Below, piece after piece: positions 23,936-36,879 of a stretch of 64,000 bases of DNA. Below the pieces are notes generated by a model. That model was not told where the DNA came from, did no database searches, and was given only the letters and a program-made list of their open reading frames with translations. This DNA comes from Ochotona curzoniae (taxonomy: Eukaryota > Chordata > Mammalia > Lagomorpha > Ochotonidae). The position numbers and the translations under genes are program-made. Where the stretch lies: assembly GCF_017591425.1 (NCBI RefSeq), contig NW_024467121.1, forward strand, positions 16,318,707 to 16,382,706, in the 5' to 3' direction. Each line of letters opens with the position of its first letter. Position 1 is the stretch's first letter.

Positions 23936-25225
23936 CCTTTTGGAGAAATGACAGTGAACAATAAAAAAAGATTTTTAATAAAAAATTTTAATATATACAA
24001 ATGCATAAAATTATACATCTACAGCTGTTTCAGTTTATTATGTTTGCTATATTGTTATGTTTCACTTTTTAACTATTACTATGTTATCCAGCCACATGGA
24101 AGTGATCCATCTTTTTTTGTCTAACGGGATTCCAATGGATTCCAATGCCTGGAAAAAACTAACAATATTTTCAAATTTGATCTGAGCAAGTGTGAATATG
24201 CTGCAGCTGCATTTTCTTCTCATAATTAATTCCGGATGGAAAACTTCATTACCAGAATTTGGAAGGCTAATGTAGCAGGCTTCACTTCCTGTGGCCAGAA
24301 TGATTCCAGAGCATGCACAGCTGTGGAAGTCCAGGAAATCTGGAAGCTGTTTGGCACATGATGAAACAAGCTTAGGTAACGCTGGAGAGAGCAGTTTGGC
24401 AGTTCAACATAGGAGTTTGTAGTCTGCCACGCGTGTAGAAGCAAATGGGAGCAAAAGCATGCATCTTCCTATGTGGACCCTGCCATGTCTCGGGCTCTTC
24501 ATTTAACTGTGGGTCCATGCTTGTCAAGTGGCTTGTCTGTGGATGGCTCATCTGTTTTTCCTCATCCATATGTCTAGTTCCACTTTTCTTTAATCAAACA
24601 ATGGTGACATTGTATGACATGCTCATTCACTTTACAGTAGCACCTAGGTTTAAAAAGCAATGTGTTCCCACAGACAACACTTTAGGACATTAAATACTAC
24701 ATTCTGTTTTAATCGAATCAGAAGGGGATAATCTAAAATTTCTGAATAGTGTAAATTCATGCTAGCTTCAGCTGCACTGGGATTGCAAAAGATGAAGAAA
24801 GGACCATGTTTCCAGAGATCTGACTGACAGAAGTTTAGGCCAAGATGTGGAAAAAAAAATCAAGAAGACTCTTCAGGACATGAGGAAAGAATACAAGGAC
24901 ACAGTTGCAGTCAGCTACACAGTACAGACTGCTGCTGAGAGAGAGCTGCCAGCCTCCCATGCCAAGGCAGGAAGATGTGCTGCGTGCGTCACCACTCACA
25001 GCTTCAGCTGAAAGGGAACTGCAGTGTTACCCACTGATGTTTACATGAGACTGGGGAACAGACTGAAAATGTCAGGCTTGGAGCAGGAAAGCTGCATTTC
25101 TAGTCTGCTTGTACCGCGCCACGCAGAGTCCTACATTTAGCAGTAAAAACAAAACAAAACAAACAAACAACAACAAACCCAGAATGTGTGGCATGCCACT
25201 CTAATGATCTCACTATTATTAGAGT
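23936..25225. other. Unassigned DNA
   Basis: No gene supported. A tandem GGATTCCAAT pair lies at about 24128-24147. Frames at 24226-24693 on both strands overlap and lack motifs. 24840-24910 is A-rich and coiled-coil-like in translation, possibly an old L1 ORF1 scrap, but I cannot confirm this. Confidence 0.35.
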
Positions 25226-25239
25226 AAGAATCAGGTTCA

Positions 25240-25579
25240 TGGGCCCTGCGAGGTGGCCTAGTGGCTAAAGTCCTAGCCGTGAACATGCCAGGTTCCCAAA
25301 TGGGCACCGGTTCTCATCCCACCTGGAAGCTCCACTTCCCATCCAGCTGCCTGCTTGTGGCCTGGGAAAGCAGTCAAGGACCAAAGACGGCCCAAAGCCT
25401 TGGGACCCTGCACCCATATGGGAGACCTGGAGGAAGTTCCTGACTCCTGGCTTAAGATCGGTGCAGCACCGGCTGTTGCAGTCACTTGGGGAGTGAACCA
25501 CTGGAGGGACAAATCTTTCTGTCTGTTTCTCCTCCTCTCTGTATATTTGACTTTGAAATTAAAAAGCAAAAAAGGAAAA
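25240..25579 (+). mobile_element. Lagomorph C-type SINE, young, clean duplication
   Basis: Complete from GGGCCCTGCGAGG to the A-rich tail. Exact 14-base duplication AAGAATCAGGTTCA at 25226-25239 and 25580-25593. It has a small internal duplication-like insert ('caaggaccaaagacgg'). Frames on both strands between 25261 and 25719 come from it. Confidence 0.94.
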
Positions 25580-25593
25580 AAGAATCAGGTTCA

Positions 25594-26555
25594 CAAGTGG
25601 GACAAAAAGCAGATAGCTTGTATCCTGTAGCCGTGGGAGTTTGGGGGCATGTGTCCCAAAGCTATACTCACACATTCTGTTTGAGCCAGAATGTATTCAC
25701 CTTAATTTCTGGGGGTTAATATCAGAAACAGCATGTAACAAAAAACCTGCTCCCATACGGACAGATCTGAATAATGACCACGATGTTCCCTGCAATACCA
25801 GGTCTCCAAAAGTTAGTCGTACATATCCCCTTAATGCTCGCATCTACTTGGTGGACCTAGGGAAGATTGGACCAACATTACAAAAGGCTCGACTCACAAC
25901 CTACAGAGAAAAGTCTCCTGAACACCTGGCCATCACGCAGTAGTACGAGAAGAGTATTCACTTCACATCCTCTATATAAGTACGAGGGCTGTTAGTGGTA
26001 GAAGCCACAGCACCTGTTATACTTGGCTGGCAGACCTGAGGACTGACTGGTCCATGCGTATCACACAGTCCTCAGGAGAAAGTATTTGGTCCTACAAATC
26101 CTGATATCACTTATGATTGCCATAGGACCAGGGAACAGCCAACTTTGTCTCCCTGAGCACCAAGAACTCACCCTGGCTGTCACAGTCACCAGGGAAACTG
26201 ACTCTGAACCCTCTAACTCAGATACGCACACCCTAAGAATCAGATACTCATCTCAAAACAGCATTTCATTCTCTGTGAACTGAAGCTGATTAGATCCCCG
26301 TGTCACAGACACAAATTCCATTGGTTAAGTCAAGAGAAATCATTTAGCACCTACACATCTGTGCCCACTTAGAACCACACTCAAAGCAACAAGTGATACT
26401 GTGCATTCCAGCTTTACCATAGACTCTTTCACATTAAAGAAGGGACAATGCACCAGGTGTCAACGTAGATTCGGGGGAGACATGAAGAAGCAAGGTAACA
26501 TTATGCCTCCATTATAAACCTCCAGAATTAGGTTGTGAAGTGGAGTAAATCCGTG
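25594..26555. other. Unassigned DNA
   Basis: No repeat recognised with confidence. A plus-strand frame at 25641-25943 (100 codons) has no motif and begins near the SINE; I treat it as chance. Confidence 0.35.
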
Positions 26556-26559
26556 AAGT

Positions 26560-27900
26560 GGCACAGAGTTTATAATAATGACTGTTAGGAATCTCATCGA
26601 GAATGAACAAAATAGAGATTAAAGAAATGAGGAAATCAGAGGGTGATCTGAATGAAAATATTACTAAGGAGATTAAAAACCATAAAGAATAACCGAATAG
26701 AAAGTTTGGAGATGAAATTTTGAGTCAGTGAAACAAAATACAGTAGTGACAGAACCAAGTAGAAAACTCTGACCTCAGCTTCAGACTTCCAAAATAACTC
26801 AATCAGATAAACATAATTTAAAATTTTAAAAGAATGATTAAAAATTTATATAAAATAATGAATGCCATTGGAATGCCAGATGTGTGTATTAGAGGTATTA
26901 TTGGAGGAGAAGAAAACCACAAAGGCACATGAGAAAGTAATATGGAACCCTGTATTTGTGGTCTGCAATAGCAAAGACATGGAAACAACCCAGATGCCTG
27001 TTGAAAGAGAAATGAATAAACTGTGATACAACTACTCCATGAAATATTACACAATCTTATTTAAAAAAAAAAATGAAAGTCAGTACTTGGTGCAGTAGCC
27101 TACCTGCTAAAGTCCTTGCCTTGAACACACCAGTGATCCTATATGGGCACCGGTTATAAATCCAGCAGCTCTGTTTCCCATCCAGCTCCCTGTATGTGGT
27201 CTGGGAAGGCAGTGGAGAATGGCCCAAACCCCTGGGACCCTCCACCCATGTGGAGGCCCGGAGGAGGCCCCAGGCTCCTGGATTTGGATTGGCTCAGTTC
27301 AAGTCGCTGCAGCCGCTTGGCGAGTTAACTGATGGACGGAAGATTTTCCTCTCTGTGTCTCCCCCTCCCTGCATATCTGACTTTCAAATAAAAGTAAATC
27401 TTCAAAAATGTAATTCTTCCCTTTGCAATAAAATATTGTCAAATGGAAACCATTAGGCTCAGTGGGAAAAAAAACAGTCTCAGAAAGACAAATATCATGT
27501 ATTCTCTCTGATATAAGGCAATGTTCATGCAAAAGACAAAACAAATAAATATATTGGTGAACAAGTATACTTTTATTCTCAAGATGAATCATAAAATGGA
27601 GCCTAGCATACAAGGAAGTGAAGATATGTTGCAGTATGCCTCTCTACATCAAAATAAAAAGAGGACTTCCAATGAAACATTGAAATATACCTTGGCGATG
27701 TGATACTAGATTTCCTACCATTGTTTATACCTGTAGTGTCATGATGTATTTATATAGCAGAATGTTAAAACTGTAATTGTCACTGAAGGACTATATTACT
27801 GTAATGATATGGGCAGTGTGGTGGGAGGAAAATGGAAAGAGAAAAAGGCAGAAAGCAGAATCCCTACACCTATAAAATTAACCAAACACAAGACCACACA
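26560..27900 (+). mobile_element. Old L1 pieces, split by a SINE
   Basis: 26600-26760 is A-rich and codes for a charged, helical-looking stretch like L1 ORF1, with stops. 26940-27060 has 'gcaatagcaaagacatgg', 'aaacaacccagatgcctg' and 'ctactccatgaaatatt', the end of ORF2. After the SINE, 27435-27900 is the 3'UTR type seen at 45100-45475 ('tattctctctgatataagg', 'gatactagatttcctacc', 'gggaggaaaatggaaag'). One copy with an internal deletion, or two pieces. Confidence 0.62.
27079..27408 (+). mobile_element. Lagomorph C-type SINE inside L1
   Basis: Head 'cttggtgcagtagcctacc', 'gatcctatatgggcaccgg', middle 'gggaccctccacccatg', 3' part 'catatctgactttcaaataa'. It sits between the ORF2 end and the 3'UTR of the L1. 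Frames 27057-27613 are read-through. Confidence 0.88.
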
Positions 27901-28322
27901 GGTGTATACAACAAATACAATTACAACCAAAAGAAAAGATAGATTCCAATGCAGTAATAATGCATGACTTAAATGCCTCACCCATCCATGGACAAATAGC
28001 GTAATCAGAAAATCAATAAAGACACAGAGTTGAAACACACTATGAGTAAATATGCATGACAGAAATTTATAAACATTTTCTCAAACACTCATAGAATGAG
28101 CATCCTTCCAATTAGTGCCTAGAATATTTTCTAGGAGAGACACATATTATGCCACAAACCAAGTCTCAGAAAATTTTAAAAGACCAAAATCATATCAAAT
28201 GTCTTCCAGAGGAATAAAAGTAAAAGTCAGCAATAAGAACAGTAAATATTTGAAAATCAAATAACATACTACTGAATTATCAATGGGTCTTTAAAGAAAT
28301 TTAAGATGAAATCCAACCTTCT

Positions 28323-28436
28323 TGGGGCCAGTATTGTTGTGTAGAAGGTAGATAACTGTACTGGCAACACCTCATATGGATGTCATGGAAGAACCATCTG
28401 CTCAGTTTCTAATCCTCCCCCCTGTAATGCAACTGG
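28323..28436 (+). mobile_element. Old SINE 5' fragment
   Basis: 'ggggccagtattgttgtg', 'acaacacctcatatggatg'-like text and 'ctcagtttctaatcctcc' resemble the first half of the older SINE. It ends at a (GA)n tract where the CT/GA-rich part would be. Confidence 0.45.

Positions 28437-28479
<43 letters not shown>
28437..28479. repeat. (GA)n microsatellite
   Basis: Nearly pure GA repeat, about 40 bases, following 'actgggagagaaa'. Confidence 0.96.
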
Positions 28480-28483
<4 letters not shown>

Positions 28484-28930
28484 CATAGCTACTGTAATTC
28501 AGATAGTGGTATTGGCATAACAGCAGATCAAGGGAATAATGAAACAGAATGTAAAGCCAAGAAGTAATCAATTGATCTTTGAAAAAATTCCCAGGAACAT
28601 TAATGGGAAAAACAACTTTTTTTTTTGCAATAAACAATGCTAAGACTTTTGGGATATCCACATAGAAGAAGAAAGATGCCAGACCACTGTTTATCACAAT
28701 GTACAAGAATTAATTCCAAATGGAGTAAAGACCTAAATGTAACGCTTGAAAACATAAAACTATCAGAACAAGGTGTACAGAGAATGTTACGGAAGATTGC
28801 AATGGACAAAGGTTTTCTATATCAAACTCCAACACATGAGAGAGAAAAGCAAGCAGTCATCACTCCAGCAGCCTGTTATTTAAGGTATCCCGACATTGTT
28901 TCCGCATACAGGTTTGCTTACAGCGGCACC

Positions 28931-30970
28931 GGCATAAACAAATGGATAAGGTGCTGCTGTACTGTGCTATTATTACCCATTGTAATCTATGGGAGCATGC
29001 CAATCTATGCGGTCCACAGTTGATGGAAAGTTCATGCCATGTAGGAATGTACTATATATAAGTTTAATGATATATAGTTCTCATCATATTAACTGCAAAA
29101 CACGTGACATGTGATAGACTTTAAATTACTAGTGAATTTCACTTTGAAAATGGTTACATTCAGTTGAAATCATTATTACTGCTCTCAGTGAGTCTCTGTC
29201 CATAACCAGGAAATTCCGTTTGTTTTAGAGAGTATTGAATTTCCTGTTTTATAAAAAAAATTCTCTTAAAATGCAGCATACATTTTTATGTTTTGTTTGT
29301 GGAGATAATGCTCTGTTTTTTCATGTTGTATAAAGGTCTATTTGTACAACAAAGCACAAGAATGTCATACAGCTCTTCAGACAATGCTAAGAACTAGGTT
29401 AGCGGAAAGCGTTTTCATTATTTCTTGAGAACCATTGAACACTGATATGTCTACAAAAGCAATAAAATGATCACAAGATTATATAGTGATATTTAATTTT
29501 TGTACATGTTAAATATCACTGATAATTAACAGTTAGAAGTTTATCTTGAAGTGATATTTTCCTGGACTACCAGACCTTTACAACATAATTAAAGGCTTTC
29601 TCATTCTAATGGTACCCTATTGCTGATACAAAAATTTTTTGAAATTGTGGTCCTGCATTATACATAACTATACACATGATATAATGTGCAAATCAATTAT
29701 GTACTACTTAGAGTAGTTTCCCCAAAAGTTTGAGTACTGAAACTTTTATTCTTGGAGAATATAACAAAATAAAAGAAACAAATAAATGTTTGAAAAGTAC
29801 TTTAAATAGCTAATCTGTTTATCTGAAAATGAAATGCAGCAATATTACTTCACAATGAACCCATATCCATAATAGTCATGATAAAACATTGTTTATCTTG
29901 ACTGCACTAAGAAGAAATTGAACAATTATTTCTTTTCTAGGGTTGCTTAAGCTCTTGTCATTTCCTACTGTACTCTTCCTGCATAATCTCTTTTATATAA
30001 AGTAGTTAGTTATGGATTATGTGCAAGTTTTACGAAATGCAAAATATGAATTATAACATCTCCACTATAGAATATAATAGTACAGTGAATAAATCAGGAC
30101 TCCAACAGGGTGAAAAATGTTGATGATGCAAGATGTATCTGAACTGAACTGCCTGCAGATGTGTCACTAAAGTTGAAGACAAGCACAGGAAGGCCCACAT
30201 CAATTATCTCACGCTCCTGGACCATCTCTGTGAATAGTTTCTTTACAATTTATGATAAGCTCTTATAAAAAGCCTACAAACAAAAGATATTGTCAGAGAT
30301 TATATGACCACATATGTGGACAAGATTTATTACAGTCAGTATTAAAACATCATAAACTTCTCATACTTTTTAGTAAAAATAGAAATAGAAATGTATTTTA
30401 TATTTTATCATAACTTATTTTCCATTATTAGTTTACATTCTATAAATATGCTAAAATTGATTAGTTCATTTTACAGAAATTAATTATTGCATCTGAAACA
30501 ATTGCTAATACCCCAAAAATATAAAAGTGCTTCAGCCAGGAACTTTACACTCTTGACATAAGCAGAACAAAAATATTGCATGTATCACAGTACAAAAAGA
30601 AAGGTTAGTTAGAAATACCAATATAACATGACAGAACATTCTAAGTATCGCTGTGATGTCTACTAACATTGTGTTTGATAGAAATCCTAGTAGGAACAAC
30701 TGAGCTATATATGAAATATCTGACAAGAAAATAGAATTATTCCAAAACTGATTAAATATATCCTAGCTTATAAAAACACAGAATCTAGTAAATCCAAAGG
30801 GAATGCATTTTTGAAGATTCCCTATAAAAATCTTAGCAAACAAACAAAAAAAAAATACCAAAAGTAAATCTTGAAAAAATGTGCAATACATGTGATTCCA
30901 GATGTAGGTAGATTTTTAAGATTGGCTTCTTTCTCTTCACAAATGCATTTAACTGTTCTCTACATCTATT
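28931..30970. other. AT-rich unassigned DNA
   Basis: About 2 kb with no named repeat and no gene. One minus frame (30532-30726) is short and motif-free. Confidence 0.45.
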
Positions 30971-30977
30971 CATGATT

Positions 30978-31294
30978 TTTTTTATTTTAAATTTTATTTA
31001 TTAGAAAGTCAGAGTTACAGAGAGGAGAGACAGAGGCAAAGAACTTCCATCCACTGGTTCACTCCCCAAGTGGCCTTAGCTGAGCCGATCTGAAGACAGG
31101 AACAGGCAGCTTTCTCCGAGTCTCCCACATGGGTGAAGGGTGCCACGGCTTTCATTGTCCTTGACTATCGTCCCAGGCCATAAGCAGGGAGCTAGACAGG
31201 GAGTGGAGCAGCTGGGATATGAATTCGCACCCATATGGGATCCCGGCATGTGCAAGGTGAGAACCTTAGCCACTAGGCTACCATGCTGGGCTCT
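30978..31294 (-). mobile_element. Lagomorph C-type SINE
   Basis: Reversed copy from a T-rich tail through 'gaacttccatccactggttc' to the head 'ccactaggctaccatgctgg'. Possible duplication around CTTGATTTT/ATGATTTTT. The frame at 31076-31315 follows the SINE sense strand. Confidence 0.85.
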
Positions 31295-31499
31295 CTTCTT
31301 GATTTTATAACTCATTTAGTTTCAGTGCTGCAAAATGTGCAATTGATTTCATACTCAATTCACCTGCTCTAGGACATTTTGCTTGTTTCTGTGTTTTCAC
31401 CCTAACTTCAATGAGCAAGTAACTGTGGACTAAGTTTTCAACTTCTCTGGGTAAGTATCAAGAACCATAACTACTGTTCGTAGTAACAGTATGTTTTGT

Positions 31500-31834
31500 G
31501 GGTCCTACATGGTAGCCTAGTGGCTAGACACCTCACTTTGCATGCTCTGGGATCCCATATGGATGTAAGTAAGTTTCCTGACAGCCCTGCTTCCCTTCCA
31601 GCGGCCTACTTGTGGCCTGGGAAAGCAGTCGAGGACGGCCCAAAGCCTTGGGGCCCTGCACCCTTATGGGAGACCTCTAAGAGGTTCCTGACTGCTAGAT
31701 TTCCATTGGCTCAGCTCCAGCCACTGTGACCAACTGGGGAGTGAACCGGTGGAGGGAAGATCTTCCTCTCTGTCTCTCCTCTCTGTATATCTGACTTCCC
31801 AGTAATAAATAAATAAATAAATAAATCTTTTAAA
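31500..31834 (+). mobile_element. Lagomorph C-type SINE, young, exact duplication
   Basis: Full length, head 'ggtcctacatggtagcc', tail of repeated AAAT units at 31803-31826. Exact 15-base duplication AACAGTATGTTTTGT at 31485-31499 and 31835-31849. Confidence 0.95.
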
Positions 31835-31989
31835 AACAGTATGTTTTGTTTTATGATATGTTGCCAACTCTCTTCTAATGGGTCTAAATGTTACATTTTC
31901 AATTAATCTGGGATTTTCTCTTGACTAGGGATAGATCCTGTATGCAAAATGTGCTGTGATTTTTATACTAAGCCACATGTTCACCAATC

Positions 31990-32305
31990 TTTTTTTTTAA
32001 GATTTATTTATTTATTGGAAAGTCAGATATACAGAGAGGAAGATCTTCTGTCCAATGATTCACTCCCCAAGTGAGCACAAGGGCTGATGCTGTGCCGATC
32101 CAAAGCTGGGAACCAGGAACTTCTTCCAGGTCTCCCACATTGGTGCAGGGTACCAAAGTATTGGGCCATTCTCGACTGCTCTCCCAGGCCACAAGCAGGG
32201 AGCTGGATGGGAAGTGGAGCTGCCGGGACTAGAACCAGTGCCCATATGGGATCCCGGTGCGTTCAAGGTGAGGACTTAAGCTGCTAGGCCATCATCCGCC
32301 AGGCC
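31990..32305 (-). mobile_element. Lagomorph C-type SINE, young
   Basis: Reversed copy starting with a T-run tail; short duplication CACCAATC at 31982-31989 and 32306-32313. It lies only 155 bases from the SINE at 31500 and in opposite orientation, making an imperfect inverted pair. Confidence 0.93.
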
Positions 32306-32313
32306 CACCAATC

Positions 32314-35164
32314 GGTTTTGTCTTCTTCTTTTTTCGCATGCTTTCTTCCATCTTGTTTTGTCATTTTTCACCAGCTGGAATCAAATTTCTTCATCTGCCT
32401 AGCAAAGACTTATCTTTTATTTTCATTTTTCTTAGACTTGCTTGCTTCCTCTTTTCCAATATCCCCTTCTGCATCACTTCCTCAAATACACTGGTATGAT
32501 CTGCAATTTAATTGCCTACCTAAACAAAACAACACACTTTGCTGAATTTTTATGAATGACATCAAAATGTACTGTTTCTTTTCTATTTGCTATATGTATG
32601 TGTGTACAAATTTCTACATTTCTTATGATGTTTACATTTATGAACCTGTATTTTTTTTTTCGTTTTTTTGGGGTTGTTTTTTTGTTTTTTTGTGTGTTTT
32701 TGTTTGTTTGTTTGTTTTTTGAACCCAAATTTCTAAAGCATTTCTATATGAATCTTTTTCAACCGTAGAGCTTAAAATAGAGTGTTCACTTTTGGCTTCA
32801 GCTTGAAATAGCCATCTTTACCCAACTGAAGATATTAAAAACAAGTGACCTTTCTTTCTCTGGGTCTCTCCCTCTCTATAACTCTTTCATGTTAGAATTT
32901 CTATCCTGACAGAATGATCCTGAGAAAACCTAAGCATCGGTATAACTTCCTTTATTTCATTTCTTTCTCCATAGAATATTTTAAGATTTTTCCTTTAGAC
33001 TTGAATGTGGTGACATTTCCCTATAATGCGCCATTTGCTAGTGATTGTCTTTAGCCTTATCAAACATTTCCATTTTATGTTACTAACACTGTCTAATATA
33101 TTTCAGATAATCCTGGATAAGAGAAACATTACTTTTACTTTTCTTCATCATGTCCTTTTACTATCTTCCCATCTTTGTATCTTTTTCTTGCTTCCTGGTA
33201 ACTTTTATGAGCATCAGCTTGTTGATGGCATCTACTGTCTTTCCTTTGAGTCTATTCATTTTTCTATCCCACTTGTCTACTGTATTACTTTTCTTATATA
33301 TTTTGACATTTATACTTACAGCTCTTTATTCTACTTTATTTTAGTTTGATTATTCTTTGTGTTGACAATGAGTATCTTTATGAAATGATCTGTTAAGCTC
33401 TTTCAGCTTCTCTTTTGTTTCATTTTATTCTAGTTATAATGTGATAGGAAACATATTTGCGATCTTTCTTTCATAAAGCCTAAGTCCTACAGGTACAGTA
33501 CATGTTTTCTCAACAAACTCTGGTGCCCATATAACCATTAGCTGCATTAGTGATCGATTTCTCCTCTGGCATTTAGAGGACAGAAGTGGTTAATGGCATA
33601 TTTCCTCAAAGCAGAAAGGTTTTAATGTCATAAACCAAGAAATGCATGCTTGTCAGGTTGTACAAGCTTAAATGACCAAGGAGTGACGCTTGTCCCTCTT
33701 CCCATGCACAGCCCCTTTGTGAGACAGTTTAAGCCATTTCTGTAACTGATCTAAAGTCGCAGCTGGAGAAGGCAAGGGATGGTGTGGAGGGTGCTGCTCT
33801 CTGCCATGGGCACCACTGTCCTTCAGGCCTGAGCTACTCAACTCTTGGGTGACTTATGCTGCTGCTATCTTCTCCCAGTAGACAAATATCAGGCAACATT
33901 CTCGATCCAATCTGTTGGAGAGACAGGGTGCATGTGTACTGTTCTTGCTCAGCCTACTTGTATCCAGTGCAATTGCAACGGATCATATTTTTGCACGTGT
34001 GAAGGTGCAAAACAATGCTCTTAACATTATCAGCTTCCATAGATAACCCTTGAATTCTGTCTGAAGGGAGATGTTATTTCTCTCTTCTCCTGATCTGCCT
34101 CATGTGTATCTCTCTCATGTGTATTATTGTACTATCATACACATATGGTGGAAGATAAACCTCTGAAAAGAATGTTCAAAATAAAACAAGATTCTTAAAT
34201 ATTCTGTGACAGCTCAAGATATACAGATAGGTTATCATCGCCACCTATTTAAATGGATATGCACTTCCCATGCTAGTGGTATGTTCATCAATATTCTATT
34301 GGTTTATATTCATCAGTGCCCTCACTTCAGCATTCTCTCTAAAGCATTTTATAAATGGTAGTTAATTCCCCTGCTACAGGAATTGTTAAGTATTATCATT
34401 TTACCATATGTATTAAGAGAGTAATATGCAACGAGGTTAAAACGCTTCAATAAAGATCTCAACTGTAATTGGTAGAAGAGGTCAAAAGAGAAGTATTCCC
34501 CAGTTTTTATTTCTTAGCTCAAAATCTTGAAACAATGAGTATTACTTATTTCACAGATTGTGGAAAAGTAATCTTACAACAGCTTGTTTTCTTAATCACA
34601 GATGCCTTGGAAATCAGTAATGAGCCAGCTATTGACTGGCCTCTTGGCATCCTGGTAGCCTTTCAGATGTAGCTGGACCACCTCATCAAACACTTCATTT
34701 GAGAAAGAATCCTGCACAGCTCACTAGCTCTACGGCCAACTAACATGTTCCTATCCTCCAGCTCTATCACCCCGGTCCCCACGCTTGCATTTTATTGATT
34801 TTTGAGACCAATTGTTATTCACATACACGACACAGAGTCCTGTACTTGGATATAAGTGTGACCTTGTCGGTAACCTGTCTATCTGAGCGTGCTCTTAGGT
34901 CATAGAACAAATGCTTTTCTCTGTTATGGCTGTTTATCTACTCTCTGGGGAAAGAAAAAGATCCACGGTTATTCTAAGCTAGGCTGTGGAACATCTTTTC
35001 CTTGTAAAGAAAAGTAAACACGATAAACATGTTTTTAGGGGCTCTGAGAATAATTCTCAACCAGAAACAGTACAGGGAATACCACATTTCCTCATCCGTC
35101 CAACTCACTTGCTTTAGTACTTTTACTGAACGATCTTTCTATGTTTCTTGTAGTAATGAATTTT
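32314..35164. other. Unassigned DNA
   Basis: T-rich sequence to about 33470, possibly an old antisense LINE but not provable by eye. 33690-34000 is GC-richer and unique-looking. Frames at 32318-32768, 33026-33349 and 34469-34672 are hydrophobic or motif-free and judged non-coding. Confidence 0.35.
32649..32720. repeat. T-rich / (TTTG)n tract
   Basis: Long T runs with interspersed G, ending in TTTG repeats at about 32698-32720. The hydrophobic frames over it are artefacts. Confidence 0.9.
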
Positions 35165-35179
35165 AAAATGAACTAGTGA

Positions 35180-35511
35180 AGGGCCCAGCGCAGTGGCGCA
35201 AGTGGTTAAGGTCCTCGCCTAGCACGCCCGGGATCCCATATGGGCGCCGGTTCTATCCCCGGCAGTCCCACTTCCCTTCCTGCTCCCTGCCTGTGGCCCT
35301 GGAAAGCAGTCGAGGACGGCCCAAAGCTTTGGGAACCTGCACCCGCGTGGGAGACCCGGAAGAGGCTCCTGGCTTCGGATCTACATAGCATCGGCCGTTG
35401 TGCTCACTTGGGGAGTGAATCATCGGACGGAAGATCTTCCTCTCTGTCTCTCCTCTCTGTATATCCGCCTTTCCAATAAAACATAATAAATATAAATCGT
35501 TAAAAAAAAAT
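35180..35511 (+). mobile_element. Lagomorph C-type SINE with intact pol III boxes
   Basis: Near-consensus copy. A box TGGCGCAAGTG at 35194-35204 fits TRGYNNARNNG, and B box-like GGTTCTATCC is at 35249-35258. The duplication AAAATGAACTAGTGA (35165-35179) / AAAATAAACTAGTGA (35512-35526) has one mismatch. CpG content is high for this window, so it is a recent insertion and might still be transcribed by pol III. Confidence 0.95.
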
Positions 35512-35526
35512 AAAATAAACTAGTGA

Positions 35527-36430
35527 TGTTTTCTTTTTCATCCGGCAATAGTTTCCAAAGCTTTGTTTTGTGAGGCCCATTAACAATTTACACATATTTG
35601 TAACTCAACATCATAACATGATTACTAATGAAATCAGAATAAACACTTATTAACACTCAAAGAAGTAATTGCTATAAATTTCACACACATAATGGCTCTA
35701 AATCTCCAATGTAAGAGGGTCAACTAATATAATAAAAAGGAAAGGGAGCAGAAAATTATAATGTGAAAATACTTAGAACAATAAAGGACACAGCATCAAA
35801 TTAGGGAAGCTAAAAATAGTCTCACAATGAAAGAATAAAAGCTACTGTAATGCAAAACTTCTAGGAGAGGGTGATACAAGGGTGCATGAGAAGCCCTCTA
35901 AAGATTTTAGAGAAATAACATTTTGGAAAGTATGTCAGAGGTTAGTCAGAGCTAGTTCTACAATGACACCTGTGTATTTCCCATAACTGACTTTAGCAAT
36001 CTGTTGAATAATTGAGTTCCATAGGAAGTGAATGTTTGTGTTTAAAAAAAGAAAAGTGCTCATGAATCTTGGAAAAATAATTTATTTCATCTTTCTGATG
36101 AAAATTACATAATATGATCATTTTCTTGGTTCCAGTACAAATGAATGACTTTTGAATTTTGTTGCAGGATTAAACGTTTTTTTTTTTTAATCTTTTTTAA
36201 CCTTCATTCACCTTTTGATCCATTTAACATCAACATAAAAAATGATTGCCTAATGAATGAGAAAGTAAATCTCATGGAAATAAATAAAAACTATGATACT
36301 TTTCAGCTGTTAAACAGGGAAGATAAAATTTACATTACAACGGCAAGTGATATCAATGGTAAGCACCAGTAAACTCACTAGACTTGTACAGACAGCTCAG
36401 AAAAAAAAAAAAAAAAAAAAAAGAAGCTGA
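35527..36430. other. AT-rich unassigned DNA
   Basis: Nothing recognised. Contains T runs near 36177-36190 and an A run near 36401-36422. Confidence 0.4.
36400..36423 (+). repeat. Poly(A) run
   Basis: About 23 A with no upstream polyadenylation signal or mRNA-like body; low-complexity rather than a processed pseudogene tail. Confidence 0.9.
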
Positions 36431-36660
36431 ATACAAAGCCCAATTTCCCAAGACCATAAACTGTGATCTTGGAAACGGAGTCACTGCATATGTGATTAAG
36501 ATGAGCTCATAATAAAAGGAGGTGGGACACATTTTTAATATGACTAGTGTTTTTGTAAGAAAATTACCATGTGCCAGTGCAAACAGTGAGAAGAATACTG
36601 TGTGCAGACAAAGCATTTGAGTGCTGTCTACACAAGCCAAGGAATAGCTGTTGTAATGGA
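36430..36660 (+). mobile_element. Probable MaLR-type LTR remnant
   Basis: 'gtgatcttggaaacggagtc', 'catatgtgattaagatgagc', 'ggtgggacacatttttaata', 'gtgtttttgtaagaaaatt' and 'ctacacaagccaaggaatag' follow the text of a common mammalian LTR (recalled as T(A)TTTGGAAATAGGGTC... GTAATTAAG...). Family name uncertain. Confidence 0.5.
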
Positions 36661-36879
36661 CAGTTTTGTGGTACCAAATTCCGAGAAAACTACTCATAAA
36701 CTACTCATAAACTATAGTTTGATATATGTTACACACACACACACAGTGGTCAGTTTTATCTCAATTACACTGCTATATGCTTGCATAGTTAAGCAGTGCT
36801 ACTCTAGAAAAGTGCATACATATCTCTTTAAAGCATTAGGAATGACATCTTTAATTGTACTTTGAAATAGCCCCAAATT

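Larger units (their letters stand above)
27935..28930 (+). mobile_element. L1 ORF2 fragments, split by an old SINE and (GA)n
   Basis: 27950-28320 follows the L1 endonuclease region ('attatgccacaaaccaagtc', 'gtaaaagtcagcaataag'). 28500-28900 follows a later ORF2 region ('tagtggtattggcataacag', 'aattccaaatggagtaaag', 'acctaaatgtaacgcttg'). Stops and frame breaks are frequent. The reverse-transcriptase part that should lie between is missing. Confidence 0.6.

Noticed and set aside
36400..36423. Poly(A) as the tail of a processed pseudogene
   Set aside because: No mRNA-like sequence or AATAAA lies upstream, and LTR-like sequence follows directly.
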